The position numbers and the translations under genes are program-made. From contig NZ_JASTLC010000001.1 in the NCBI RefSeq assembly GCF_030499575.1, positions 8,704,001-8,768,000 on the forward strand: a DNA stretch of 64,000 nt, in the 5' to 3' direction. This document shows, piece after piece, positions 42,685-51,622 of this stretch; the first letter of the stretch is position 1; every line of letters begins with the position of its first letter. A model generated the notes under the pieces. That model was not told where the DNA came from, ran no database searches, and saw nothing but the letters and a program-made list of their open reading frames with translations. This stretch comes from Streptomyces sp. DG2A-72. GTDB taxonomy: Bacteria > Actinomycetota > Actinomycetes > Streptomycetales > Streptomycetaceae.

Positions 42685-42827
42685 GGCAAACCCTTCATCA
42701 CCCGGTCGGGCGAGTCCGTCCCGCGAATGGGGTCCTGCCGCGCGCGGTGTGTGGGTGGGCGGGCTGTGATGGCGGTGGGGGCACGATCATCGCGCCCCCG
42801 CAGCCGTCGGCCGAAGGAGTGCACCCC

Positions 42828-43694
42828 ATGCGCCGCACCGTCCGTGCCCTGTCCGTCGCCGCTCTGGCCGGGATTCTTCCGGTCGTCGCCGCCGCGGCCG
42901 CCTTCGCGGATCCGGCCGCGGAGGTCAGCCCGGGACAGGTGGCCCCGGGCCGCAGCATCACCGTGTCGGTCTCCTGCGACCCCCTTGAGGGTCCCGCACC
43001 AGCTGCCGTCGACGCCACATCGATGGCCTTCGAAGAGGGCACCGTCCAGTTGCGCAGGGTCGCCGGCAACGAGGACGAGGCATCCGGGCCCGCCTACTCC
43101 GGCACGGCCCGTATCGCTCCGGCCGAGGACCTGGAGGACGACGAGGGTGTCGGCCCCGACACCGCGTGGACGGTCGACGGCACCTGCCCGGCCGCTCCCG
43201 GTGGGGAGGGCACGCCGTGGAGCGCCACGTTCACGGTGGCCCGCGGTGGCAGCAACGGCCCGTGCGCCGACCCGCTCGACCCGGCCTGCGCCACCAGCGA
43301 GCCCTGCGTCGATCCGCTGGACACGTCGTGCGCCACCAGCAAGCCCTGCCCGGTGCCGACCGCCACCCCCTGCCACACGAGCAAGCCTTGCCCGGAGCCG
43401 ACTGCCACGTCCTGCCAGACCAGCAAGCCCTGCCCCGACCCGACTCCCACCGCCTGCCACACCGGTCAGCCGTGTCCCTCGCCGGACCCTTCGTGCCACA
43501 CGAGCAAGCCCTGTCCCGACCCGCACGACACGACCTGCGGCGGTGCGGTGATCGAGCACGGCGTGCATGCCGGTGACGGCGGCGCCTTCAACGACTCGGT
43601 GCCCGCCCTGGTGGCCGGGGGTGTGCTGATCGTGGGCGCGTTCGGCGGTGCCGTGTACCGGCTGTGGCGCAAGGCACCCGCCGAGGACGGCTGA
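42828..43694 (+). CDS. Exported, membrane-anchored protein with Cys-Pro repeats
   Basis: 288 residues. A signal peptide (1-28, ending AFADP) is followed by a globular part (about 30-140) with one early Cys pair (50, 120). Residues 146-237 hold 14 cysteines spaced alternately x7 and x5 in a 14-residue repeat of the form SKPCPxPTxTxCHT. A single C-terminal span (about 256-278) and an Arg/Lys stop follow, with no LPXTG sorting motif. The regular Cys/Pro array looks like an extracellular stalk stabilised by disulfides. I do not recognise the family. GAAGGAG precedes the ATG by 8 bases. Confidence 0.82.
   Translation: MRRTVRALSVAALAGILPVVAAAAAFADPAAEVSPGQVAPGRSITVSVSCDPLEGPAPAAVDATSMAFEEGTVQLRRVAGNEDEASGPAYSGTARIAPAEDLEDDEGVGPDTAWTVDGTCPAAPGGEGTPWSATFTVARGGSNGPCADPLDPACATSEPCVDPLDTSCATSKPCPVPTATPCHTSKPCPEPTATSCQTSKPCPDPTPTACHTGQPCPSPDPSCHTSKPCPDPHDTTCGGAVIEHGVHAGDGGAFNDSVPALVAGGVLIVGAFGGAVYRLWRKAPAEDG
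43263..43540 (+). repeat. About 42-bp coding repeats (Cys-Pro repeats)
   Basis: Six to seven diverged units, each with AGCAAGCCCTGCCC or a variant, encode the Cys-Pro repeats of the surface protein. Degeneracy at third positions suggests selection on the protein rather than recent copying. Confidence 0.8.
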
Positions 43695-43843
43695 CGCGCC
43701 TCACCATCCCCGTGTGACCGGCACAACCCGAGCGATCCTCCATGGCTCACCGGCACCCTGGGTACGTAGAGCCCAGGGACGACAACCGCACCCGCCCATG
43801 GACGACGGGCGACCCAGGGACAGCGAACCGGACGGGAGGGACC

Positions 43844-45091
43844 ATGTCGCGGACGGATCCGGAAGGTCACGGCCCCGTCCGCTACGGGCCGCCGATCCCG
43901 GACGACGGGCTACCCGTACTGCCCGAACTCTCCGACGTACTCGCCGAGGCCGCGACCCGCGCCGCCAGCGAGCCGATCGGCGGCGGCCCGGCGCTGCTGG
44001 ACGCCGCGTGCGGCTACTGGGAGCGGCGGGGCCTTGCCGCCGGTCCCGAGCGGGCCGTCGCCGCGCCGGGCGCACCCGCGCTGCTGCTCGCGCTGACCTT
44101 CGCCATCGGCGGCGACGTGCTGGTGCCCCGGCCGTGCGCGGCCTGGTGGGCGCCGTACGCACGGCTGTTGGGCAGACCCGTCTTCCATGTGGCGACATCG
44201 GCCGAGTCCGGCGGTGTCCCGGATCCGTACGCCCTCCTGGAGACCGTGCGCCGGGTCCGTGCCGAGGGCGGCGACCCGCGGCTGCTCGTACTGTCCGTCG
44301 CCGACGACCCCACCGCCACCGTCGCGCCTCCCGAGGCGCTGCACGAGACCGTCGAGGCCGCCCAGGGCGAGGGGCTGCACCTGGTCAGCGACGAGACCTG
44401 GCGCGACACCCTGCACGCCCCGCACGACACCGTGCTGCTCAGCCCCGCCGAGATGCTGCCCGACCGGGTCACCGTCGTCACCGACCTGGCCGGCGCGCTG
44501 CTGCCGCCCGGCTGGCCCGCGGCCGTCGCCCGCTTCCCGGCCGGCGAGACCGGCGACGGCCTCCACGCGCGCGTGCTCGACGTGCTCACCGCTCTCGGCG
44601 CCCGCGTCGCCGGACCGGTCGCCGCCGCGGCCACGTACGCGCTGACCGAACCCGAGCCGGTGTCCCTACGGATGTCCGCCGCCGTACGCCTGCACGCGCG
44701 CGTGGCCGCCGCCGCGCACGCCGTCGTCGTCGCCGCGGGCACCCTCGCCCGCCCACCGCAGGCAGGCCGCCATCTCTACGCCGACCTGGGCCCGTTGCGC
44801 CCCGCGCTCACCGCACACGGAGTCGGCGACGCCCAGGAACTGGAGGACTTCCTCGCCGCCCGGCTCGGCATGCCCGCACCCGGCGGCCACCGCTTCGGCG
44901 ACGAGCTGGGGGCGCTGCGCGTACGGCTGTCCACGGGGCCGTTGCTCGGCGGAACGGACACCGAGCGCGCGGAATGCCTCAGTTCACCCTCGCCGTTGGA
45001 ACTGCCACATGTGCACCGTGCGTTGATCCACTTGAAGTCGGTCTTCGACGATCTCCGCGACGACGCTCAGCGAGGGGAGCCTCCGCGATGA
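43844..45091 (+). CDS. Class I/II aminotransferase-fold protein lacking the catalytic lysine
   Basis: 415 residues with the order of a fold-type I PLP enzyme: GPALLDAACGYWERRG, then APGAPALLLALTFAIGGDVLVPRPCAAWW, VADDPTATV in place of NPTG, and SDETWRD (182-188) for the Asp that contacts PLP. The Schiff-base motif SxSK...PGxR is replaced by TDLAGALLPPGW (213-224). In the whole protein I find just one Lys, in the last 20 residues (HLKSVF). It cannot form the internal aldimine, so it is probably a binding or regulatory protein. GGGAGGG precedes the ATG; the stop overlaps the MBL gene by four bases. Confidence 0.82.
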   Translation: MSRTDPEGHGPVRYGPPIPDDGLPVLPELSDVLAEAATRAASEPIGGGPALLDAACGYWERRGLAAGPERAVAAPGAPALLLALTFAIGGDVLVPRPCAAWWAPYARLLGRPVFHVATSAESGGVPDPYALLETVRRVRAEGGDPRLLVLSVADDPTATVAPPEALHETVEAAQGEGLHLVSDETWRDTLHAPHDTVLLSPAEMLPDRVTVVTDLAGALLPPGWPAAVARFPAGETGDGLHARVLDVLTALGARVAGPVAAAATYALTEPEPVSLRMSAAVRLHARVAAAAHAVVVAAGTLARPPQAGRHLYADLGPLRPALTAHGVGDAQELEDFLAARLGMPAPGGHRFGDELGALRVRLSTGPLLGGTDTERAECLSSPSPLELPHVHRALIHLKSVFDDLRDDAQRGEPPR

Positions 45092-46158
45092 CGCAGCAGT
45101 CCGAGTCACCCACGTCGACCACCACGAGTCCGCCCACCCGGGAAGCCGACGTTCCGGCGACCCCGTCCCCCTTCGCGCCTCCGTTCCCGCCCCTCGCCGA
45201 ACCCCGCCCGCTGGGCGAACGCCGCGTCTGGCCGCGGACGTTCCACGACCGGCTGACCGCCCCCCTGCCCGGCCTCAAGTCCGTCGCCCGCTTCGCCCGG
45301 GAGGGCGCTGTCCGCCCGGACAAGGAAGGCCTCGCCGACATCCCGCGCCTGCCCTTCGAGCCCGCCCCGCTGCCCCGGGCCGACGCGCGCACGGTCGCCG
45401 TCTCCTGGGCGGGACACGCCAGTTGGGTCGTCCAGATCGGCGGACTCACCGTCCTCACCGACCCGGTCTGGTCCCGCCGTATCCTCGGTACCCCGGCCCG
45501 CGTCACCCCGGTAGGCATCGACTGGGACGCGCTGGGCCGGGTGGACGCGGTCGTCATCAGCCACAACCACTACGACCACCTGGACGCCCCCACCCTGAGC
45601 CGCCTCCCGCGCGACACCCCGGTGTTCGTACCCGCCGGCCTCGGCCGCTGGTTCCACCGCCGCCGCTTCACCTGCGTCACCGAGCTCGACTGGTGGGAGG
45701 CCGCCGAACTCCGGGGCACCCGCTTCGACTTCGTGCCCGCCCACCACTGGTCCAAGCGCACCCTCACCGACACCTGCCGCTCCCTGTGGGGCGGCTGGGT
45801 CCTCACCGCCCCCGACGGCCACCGCATCCACTTCGCCGGCGACACCGGCTACGGCCACTGGTTCACCCGCATCGGCCGCCGCTACCCCGGAATCGACCTG
45901 ACCCTCATGCCCATCGGCGCCTACAACCCCCGCTGGTGGCTCAGCGACGTCCACTGCAACCCGGAGGAGGCGGTCCGTGCAACCCAGGATCTGGGGGCGC
46001 GACGGATGGCCCCCATGCACTGGGGCACGTTCGTACTGTCGGCGGAGCCGGTACTGGAGCCGCTGACGCGGGTGCGGGTGGCGTGGGAGAAGGCGAACTT
46101 GCCCAGAGAGGACCTATGGGACATCCCGGTAGGAGGATCAAGGGTGCTGAGCAACTAG
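45088..46158 (+). CDS. MBL-fold metallohydrolase (NAPE-PLD-like)
   Basis: 356 residues. After a Pro/Ser/Thr-rich head (1-45) comes the metallo-beta-lactamase fold: WAGHASWVVQIGGLTVLTDPV, the metal motif HNHYDHLD, PAHHWSKR, FAGDTGYGHWF and the last His in APMHWGTF. This arrangement resembles UlaG/NAPE-PLD-type hydrolases that cleave phosphodiester or lactone bonds. There is no signal peptide. It is coupled to the lysine-less aminotransferase-fold gene. Confidence 0.9.
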   Translation: MTQQSESPTSTTTSPPTREADVPATPSPFAPPFPPLAEPRPLGERRVWPRTFHDRLTAPLPGLKSVARFAREGAVRPDKEGLADIPRLPFEPAPLPRADARTVAVSWAGHASWVVQIGGLTVLTDPVWSRRILGTPARVTPVGIDWDALGRVDAVVISHNHYDHLDAPTLSRLPRDTPVFVPAGLGRWFHRRRFTCVTELDWWEAAELRGTRFDFVPAHHWSKRTLTDTCRSLWGGWVLTAPDGHRIHFAGDTGYGHWFTRIGRRYPGIDLTLMPIGAYNPRWWLSDVHCNPEEAVRATQDLGARRMAPMHWGTFVLSAEPVLEPLTRVRVAWEKANLPREDLWDIPVGGSRVLSN

Positions 46159-46208
46159 GGGCGCGGGGATCTCCCCAGGGGCGCGGGGAACTGCGCGACA
46201 AGCCCCCA
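46156..46208 (-). repeat. Dispersed intergenic repeat, short form (copy B2, partly doubled)
   Basis: AGGGGCGCGGGG occurs twice, the second followed by AACTGCGCGACAAGCC, on the plus strand; it overlaps the MBL stop codon region. Inverted relative to copies B1 and B4. Confidence 0.85.
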
Positions 46209-46232
46209 CACACCCGCACTCCGCAACGCGCA

Positions 46233-46850
46233 TCACTTGGCAGCCCGAACCCGCTTCCACACCCCCGGAGCCGCACTGATCACCAAGGTCAGCACAACCG
46301 CCGCAACCACACCCTCCCAAGGCTCCTTGAACAGCGAACCTCCCAGAATCCCGATCAGCTGATACGTCACCGCCCAGGCAAGGCACGCCGGGAAATTCCC
46401 GCGGGCAAACCGCCGCACCGGCCACTTCGCCACCAGGCACGCCAGCATCACCGGAATGCGACCCGCCGGCATCAACCGGGACAGCACGAGCACCGCAAGC
46501 CCATGCTGGGCCAGCCGTTCCTGCGCCTGCGCAAGCCGCTCCTCCGGCGCGCGCGAGCGAATCGCCTCCAACCACCGCGACCCGTTCTTCGACCCCATCC
46601 CCCGCCGCCCCAGCCAGTACAGGGCGATATCCCCGAGAAACGCGGCCAGAGACGCCGTAACAAACACCAGCGCCAACGCGAACGGCGCCGTCTGATGAAA
46701 CGCCACCACCGCCGCCGAACTCACCAACGCCCCCGTCGGCACAACCGGCACCAACGCCCCGATCAGCACCAGCAGAAACAGCGACGGATACCCGATCGCC
46801 TGCTGCGTGGACTCGGCCGGCGGAGGCGTCGCCGCAGCGGCGAGCCACAT
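46233..46850 (-). CDS. DedA-family membrane protein
   Basis: 205 residues with about five hydrophobic segments. DedA signs: FLGDIALYWLGRRGG-like stretch (FLGDIALYWLGRRGMG), then LVLSRLMPAGRIPVMLACLVAKWPVRRFARGNFPACLAWA, the conserved Arg-containing re-entrant region. DedA proteins act as flippases or proton-linked transporters for lipid carriers. The ATG overlaps the upstream MBL stop (TGATG); a GTG one codon earlier is possible. Confidence 0.88.
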   Translation of the reverse strand: MWLAAAATPPPAESTQQAIGYPSLFLLVLIGALVPVVPTGALVSSAAVVAFHQTAPFALALVFVTASLAAFLGDIALYWLGRRGMGSKNGSRWLEAIRSRAPEERLAQAQERLAQHGLAVLVLSRLMPAGRIPVMLACLVAKWPVRRFARGNFPACLAWAVTYQLIGILGGSLFKEPWEGVVAAVVLTLVISAAPGVWKRVRAAK

Positions 46851-47623
46851 CACCGCGCCACCTCAAGCCGCACGCTCTCCCCGTGCCCGAGCAGATGCAC
46901 CGCCACCTCGGGCGCGACGCCGGCGGCCAACCGCACGAACTCCGAGCCCGGGGCGTGGAATTCGTGCGGGCGCACCGCGTCCATCCCGATCGGCCAGTAC
47001 GTTCCGTAGTGCACCGGCACCGCACTGCGCGGCGCCAGCCGGACCAGCGCCTCAGCCGCCCGCCCCGCGTCCAGATGCCCCTCACCGAGATACGGCCCCC
47101 AGCCACCCACCGGCAGCAGTGCCACGTCGACCGGCCCGACCTCCTCGGCCATCGAGTCGAACAGTCCCGTGTCCCCGGCGAAGTACGTACGCGCCTCGCC
47201 CTCGACGACATAGCCGAGCGCGGGAGAGCGGTGCGGCCCGACCGGCAGCCGCCGCCCGTCGTGCCACGCGGGCACGGTCCGTACGACCAGGCCGCCGATC
47301 ACCGTCTCGTCGCCGGGCGCCACTTCACGGATCTCCAGGTGCCCGAGCCGGCGCAGTCCCGGCACCGCCCTGGACGCGCCCCGGGGCACGAGCAGGCGGG
47401 TGCCCGGGGCGAGCGAGGCGAGCGAGGGAACGTGCAGGTGGTCGACGTGCAGATGGGAGACGAGCGCCACGTCCGCGTGCCGGGCCCGCGACGGGGGCAC
47501 CGCGCCCCGGCGACGGCGCAGATGCGCGAGCCGGCGCGCGAACAGGGGATCGGTGAGCACGCGTACGTCCGAGTCCGCGACCGTGCAGGTGGCGTGACCC
47601 CACCAGGTGATCTCCACCGGCAC
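46850..47623 (-). CDS. MBL-fold hydrolase (UPF0173/UlaG-like)
   Basis: 257 residues. It starts VEITWWGHATCTV and carries the metal site SHLHVDHLH, then VPAWHDGRR, FAGDTGLFDSM and PVHYGTYWP. It is the short UlaG-like type, so a second, distinct MBL protein next to that at 45088-46158. GTG start with GGAGG upstream. Coupled to the DedA gene, so it may act on membrane-related phosphates, but this is inference. Confidence 0.9.
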   Translation of the reverse strand: MPVEITWWGHATCTVADSDVRVLTDPLFARRLAHLRRRRGAVPPSRARHADVALVSHLHVDHLHVPSLASLAPGTRLLVPRGASRAVPGLRRLGHLEIREVAPGDETVIGGLVVRTVPAWHDGRRLPVGPHRSPALGYVVEGEARTYFAGDTGLFDSMAEEVGPVDVALLPVGGWGPYLGEGHLDAGRAAEALVRLAPRSAVPVHYGTYWPIGMDAVRPHEFHAPGSEFVRLAAGVAPEVAVHLLGHGESVRLEVAR

Positions 47624-47708
47624 CTCTTTGCCTCCTTCGCGCGACTCCCCCGAAGCCTACGACCAGGAGTAGTCTCGGCGCCTGAAACCCGGAGGTGAGG
47701 GGGACGCC

Positions 47709-48110
47709 ATGGGACCGGTACGGGTCACGACCATCGCGAGTCTGACGCCGCTGGAGGAGCTGGACGACGACCCCTTCCTGGTGGACTCCCGCGGCCAGCA
47801 CGCCATGTGCGCCCGCTGGGCCGCGGAGCAGGGCTACACCGTGAGCCGGGAACTGCTGGTCCGTGGACTGCGGCCCGACCACTGCGTGCTCTGGGACGGC
47901 GTCCGCCCCGGCGTCGACCTCTTCGTGGCCCCCAGCCGCCGGGTCCTGGAGAGCGCCCTGTCCTCCGCCGACGAGTTCACCGCCGAGTGCGCCCGACGCG
48001 GGGTACGGGTGGAGACGGTAGGGGTAGCGGAGCCCGCGTACGACTCCCAGATGAAGGCCCGAGTCCACCGCCGACTGTCGATGCCGACGGCAGGCTACGA
48101 CGGCCGTTGA
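47709..48110 (+). CDS. Conserved hypothetical protein, resolvase-like fold possible
   Basis: 133 residues, soluble. The middle (VDLFVAPSRRVLESALSSADEFTAECARRGVRVETV) loosely resembles the serine-recombinase core pattern, in which a short Asp-rich strand is followed by a helix and a GV-x-V strand, but the catalytic Ser is missing. This resemblance is weak. GAGGTGAGGGGG lies before the ATG. Function unknown. Confidence 0.6.
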   Translation: MGPVRVTTIASLTPLEELDDDPFLVDSRGQHAMCARWAAEQGYTVSRELLVRGLRPDHCVLWDGVRPGVDLFVAPSRRVLESALSSADEFTAECARRGVRVETVGVAEPAYDSQMKARVHRRLSMPTAGYDGR

Positions 48111-48151
48111 ACGCCCTTGGCCTACTCGGAGACGGTTCGAAAGCGCCGGTA

Positions 48152-48191
48152 AAGGGGCGCGGGGAACTGCGCGACCAGCCACGACGGCCCC
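48152..48191 (-). repeat. Dispersed intergenic repeat, short form (copy B3)
   Basis: AGGGGCGCGGGGAACTGCGC followed by GACCAGCC on the plus strand, between the hypothetical and the holin-phosphatase genes. Confidence 0.85.
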
Positions 48192-48285
48192 GCACCCGAC
48201 CAACGACCCCTCGCCCCGAAACCCGGTATGCCACGCTGGAAGCGCCCCGCATCGACGACGAGCCGAGACGTGAGGTGAGCGGAGC

Positions 48286-50361
48286 GTGCGCGGTGGGCGT
48301 TGGCGGCGGGTCGTCAGTCAGGGCGGCCGAAGCGTCGCCGTGTGGGCGGTCTCCACGGTCACCATGCTCGTGCTCGCCGGCCTCCTGCCCGACTTCCAGC
48401 TGCGGTCCGCGGACGGTGACAGTGCCACCGACATAGCGGTGACCGCGGCGTTCGGCGCGGGCGCCTTCGGCGTGCTGTCGGCCGTGGTGTGGCCGCTGCT
48501 CGTCCGGCTCCTGCTGCTGGTGCCCGCGCTGGTCCTGGGGCTGCTGGTGTTCTTTCTCAACGGCGGGCTGCTGCTGGTGGCACTGCGCCTCAACCCCACC
48601 GAGCGCGGCGCCGTCGCCTGGGAGACCGGCGTCGTGGTCGCCGCCGTGATGTCCGCCGTCGCGTCCGCCACCGGCGGTGCCCTGGCCGTGCGCGACGACG
48701 ACGCCTACCGCCGCCGCCTGTACCGTCTCGCCGACCGCCGCCGCGGCTCCGGCTCGCCCTGCCCCGCCACCCACGGCACCGTCTTCCTGCAACTCGACGG
48801 CGTCGGCCACGACGTCCTGCTGGCCGCGGTCGGCAAGGGCCTCATGCCGACCGTCGCCCGCTGGCTGGGCACCGGCGACCGGGCCAGGCCCACCCACCGG
48901 CTCACCCCGTGGCGCACCGACTGGTCCAGCCAGACCGGCGCCAGCCAGCTCGGCATCCTGCACGGCAGCAACCACGACATCCCCGCCTTCCGCTGGTACG
49001 AGAAGGACCGCCGGGAGGTGATGGTCAGCAACCGCCCGACCAGCGCCGCCGAACTCCAGCGCCGCGCCGTCGAGCGCACCGGCGACGCCGGACTGCTCTG
49101 CGCCGACGGCGCCAGCCGCGGCAACCTGTTCAGCGGAGGCGCCGACGAGCAGGCCCTCGTGCTGTCCATCGCCACCAAGCGGCGAGGCCGGGAGAACCGC
49201 TCCCGGGCGGGCTACTTCGCGTACTTCTCCGACCCGGCGAACGCCGTGCGCACCGCCCTGTCCTTTCTCGCCGAGGTCGGCCGCGAGATCGGCCAGTCCA
49301 CCCGGGCCCGCTTCTGCAAGGTCCGCCCGCGCGTCAAACGCGGTGGCCTCTACCCCTTGATCCGCGCCTTCGCGACCGTCGTGGAACGGGACGTGGTGGT
49401 CGCCGCGGTGATGGGCGACATGCTCGCCGGGCGCACCGCCGTCTACGCGGACCTGGTGGCGTACGACGAAGTGGCGCACCACTCCGGGCCGATGAGCCGT
49501 GACGCCGAGAAGGTCCTCGAACGTCTCGACCGCGCGCTCGCGCTGATCGAGAAGGTCGCCGAGCACGCCCCCCGGCCGTACAGGATCGTCGTGCTGTCGG
49601 ACCACGGGCAGAGCCCTGGCGAGACCTTCCGGGCCCGCTACGGCCTCTCCCTCGGCGACCTGGTGCGGGCCGGCTGCGGGCTGCCCGTGCCGCGCAAGGC
49701 GCAGCGCACCCACAGCGGCGCAGAGGCCCGCGCCGCGGTGCGTGCCGCGCTGCACAGGCCGGTCGAGGAGGGCGGCGAGCAGCACCGCCCGTCGCGCCGC
49801 TCGGAGCCGCTGGTGCTGGCATCCGGCAATCTCGGCCTCGTCTCCTTCCCGGACGTCCCGCACCGGATGAGCAAGGAGGAGATCGACGCCCGCCACCCCG
49901 CCCTGCTGACCACGCTCGCCAACCACCCCGGCATCGGCTTCGTCCTCGTCCGCAGCGAACAGCACGGCGGCGTCGTGCTCGGCCCGTACGGCACCGAGAT
50001 CCCGCTGGACCGACTCGACGAGGACCCGGGCCCCCTCAAGGACTTCGGCCCGGGTGCGGCGGACACGGTCCGCCGCACCCACTCCTTCCCGCACACCGCC
50101 GACATCATGGTCAACTCCTGGTACGACCCCGCCGACGGCGAAGTCCTCGCCTTCGAGGAGCAGATCGGCTCGCACGGCGGCCTCGGCGGCGCCCAGGCGA
50201 AACCCTTCCTGCTGTCGCCCGTCGCCCTGTCCGCCCCGGTCGACGACACCCAGGAACTCGCCGGCGCCGAGCACATCCACCACGTCCTGCGGCGCTGGCT
50301 GCGTGAGTCGGGCGGGCCGCAGGTACCGCTGGATGCTGAGCCGGAGGAGCGGGCCGCCTGA
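48286..50361 (+). CDS. Holin-like membrane domain fused to alkaline phosphatase-superfamily domain
   Basis: 691 residues. Residues about 15-135 contain four hydrophobic spans of the phage holin 4-type domain. From about 163 a phosphatase/phosphodiesterase-superfamily domain follows: LQLDGVGHDVL (Asp171), SSQTGASQLGILHG with a possible Thr/Ser nucleophile near 214-220, LVAYDEVAHHSG (Asp394, His398) and VVLSDHGQSPG (Asp439, His440), with a late EEQIGSHGG His. The metal ligands of a two-metal phosphatase seem present. The active domain probably faces the outside, where it could act on cell-wall or lipid phosphates. GTG start behind GAGGTGAGCGGA. Confidence 0.87.
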   Translation: MRGGRWRRVVSQGGRSVAVWAVSTVTMLVLAGLLPDFQLRSADGDSATDIAVTAAFGAGAFGVLSAVVWPLLVRLLLLVPALVLGLLVFFLNGGLLLVALRLNPTERGAVAWETGVVVAAVMSAVASATGGALAVRDDDAYRRRLYRLADRRRGSGSPCPATHGTVFLQLDGVGHDVLLAAVGKGLMPTVARWLGTGDRARPTHRLTPWRTDWSSQTGASQLGILHGSNHDIPAFRWYEKDRREVMVSNRPTSAAELQRRAVERTGDAGLLCADGASRGNLFSGGADEQALVLSIATKRRGRENRSRAGYFAYFSDPANAVRTALSFLAEVGREIGQSTRARFCKVRPRVKRGGLYPLIRAFATVVERDVVVAAVMGDMLAGRTAVYADLVAYDEVAHHSGPMSRDAEKVLERLDRALALIEKVAEHAPRPYRIVVLSDHGQSPGETFRARYGLSLGDLVRAGCGLPVPRKAQRTHSGAEARAAVRAALHRPVEEGGEQHRPSRRSEPLVLASGNLGLVSFPDVPHRMSKEEIDARHPALLTTLANHPGIGFVLVRSEQHGGVVLGPYGTEIPLDRLDEDPGPLKDFGPGAADTVRRTHSFPHTADIMVNSWYDPADGEVLAFEEQIGSHGGLGGAQAKPFLLSPVALSAPVDDTQELAGAEHIHHVLRRWLRESGGPQVPLDAEPEERAA

Positions 50362-50442
50362 AAACCGGGTGCGTCAAAACGGTCGTACACACACACTGTT
50401 CACAGTCGAACCTGCTCGAACAGACTTGAGGAGCCCCCTGCT

Positions 50443-51504
50443 TTGCAGGCTGCCGTAACCGTCACTCCCGCCCGTATACCCGAGCTGCTGCTCGGTCTCG
50501 CGACCGTCCGCCCGGTCTTCCTCTGGGGCGCCCCCGGCATCGGAAAGTCCTCCCTGGTAAGGGAGTTCGCCGAATCCCTGGGACTCGAATGCGTCAGCCT
50601 GCTGGGCACCCAGCTCGCCCCCGAGGACCTCATCGGCGTGCCGCAGATCCGTGACGGGCGGTCGGTGTTCTGCCCGCCGGAGGCGATCGCCCGCGACGAG
50701 CCGTACTGCCTGTTCCTGGACGAGCTGAACGCGGCGACGCCCGATGTGCAGAAGGCGTTCTACTCGCTGATCCTGGACCGCCGTATCGGCAACTACGAGC
50801 TGCCGAAGGGATCGATCGTCATCGGCGCCGGAAACCGCGCCACGGACAACGCGCTGGCCCGCCCGATCGCCTCCGCGCTGATCAACCGCCTCGCCCACGT
50901 CCATCTGGAGGCCTCCGCGAAGGACTGGCTCGCCTGGGCCGCGGGCAACGGCATCCACCCCTGGATCCTGGACCACCTCACCGACCGCCCCGACCACCTG
51001 TGGTCCAAGCCGCCCAAGACCGAGGAGCCCTTCTCCACGCCCCGTTCCTGGCACATGCTCTCCGACGCGATGCACTCCTTCGGCGCGGAGCTCGACGAGG
51101 CGACCCTGAAGATCGTCGCGCACGGCACGCTCACGCCCGCGCACGCCGTCGCCTTCTGCGGCTACGTCAAGATCGTGCGCAGCCAGTACGGCATCGAGGC
51201 GATCATCAAGGGCGACGCACGCTGGCCGCACCGGATGCAGGACCGCGACCTGCTCTACTACCTCGCCGAGTCGTTCCGCGGACGGCTGGTCAAGGAGCTG
51301 CCGGCGAGCAAGGAACACCTGTCGGCGAGCGGGCAGCAGATGGCGTACCGCGCCAAGTCGCTGCTCGTGCAGCTCGCCGAGATCTCGGTGGAGGTCGCGC
51401 AGAGCGTCATCGCCCCGGACACCGACGGCAACCCTCTGCTGCCGGCCTGGTTCCTCGTCGAGGCGGCCCGCGACATGCCCCGCCTGGTGGAGGCGCGGCA
51501 GTGA
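50443..51504 (+). CDS. MoxR-type AAA ATPase
   Basis: 353 residues, TTG start with GAGGAG 9 bases upstream. Walker A GAPGIGKS (29-36) and Walker B CLFLDEL (89-95), then NAATPDVQKAFYSLILDRRIGNYELPKGS and GAGNRATDNALARPIASALINR, the sensor and Arg-finger region. MoxR AAA proteins work with VWA-domain partners to remodel or activate other proteins. The next gene, 118 bases on, encodes such a partner. Confidence 0.9.
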   Translation: MQAAVTVTPARIPELLLGLATVRPVFLWGAPGIGKSSLVREFAESLGLECVSLLGTQLAPEDLIGVPQIRDGRSVFCPPEAIARDEPYCLFLDELNAATPDVQKAFYSLILDRRIGNYELPKGSIVIGAGNRATDNALARPIASALINRLAHVHLEASAKDWLAWAAGNGIHPWILDHLTDRPDHLWSKPPKTEEPFSTPRSWHMLSDAMHSFGAELDEATLKIVAHGTLTPAHAVAFCGYVKIVRSQYGIEAIIKGDARWPHRMQDRDLLYYLAESFRGRLVKELPASKEHLSASGQQMAYRAKSLLVQLAEISVEVAQSVIAPDTDGNPLLPAWFLVEAARDMPRLVEARQ

Positions 51505-51622
51505 GCGGAACGTGCGGTGCGAGGGGCCGAGAGACGGGTGGCCGCGGGGTGAGCCGGCCCTGTGCCGCGCCGCCGCGGAAGCAGCGGCTACGTGAGGAGT
51601 CGCCGCGGAAGGGGCCGCCGCG

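Noticed and set aside
43263..43540. Regular repeats that could suggest a CRISPR array
   Set aside because: The repeats are in frame, diverged at third positions and encode the Cys-Pro array of an exported protein; no unique spacers and no cas genes.
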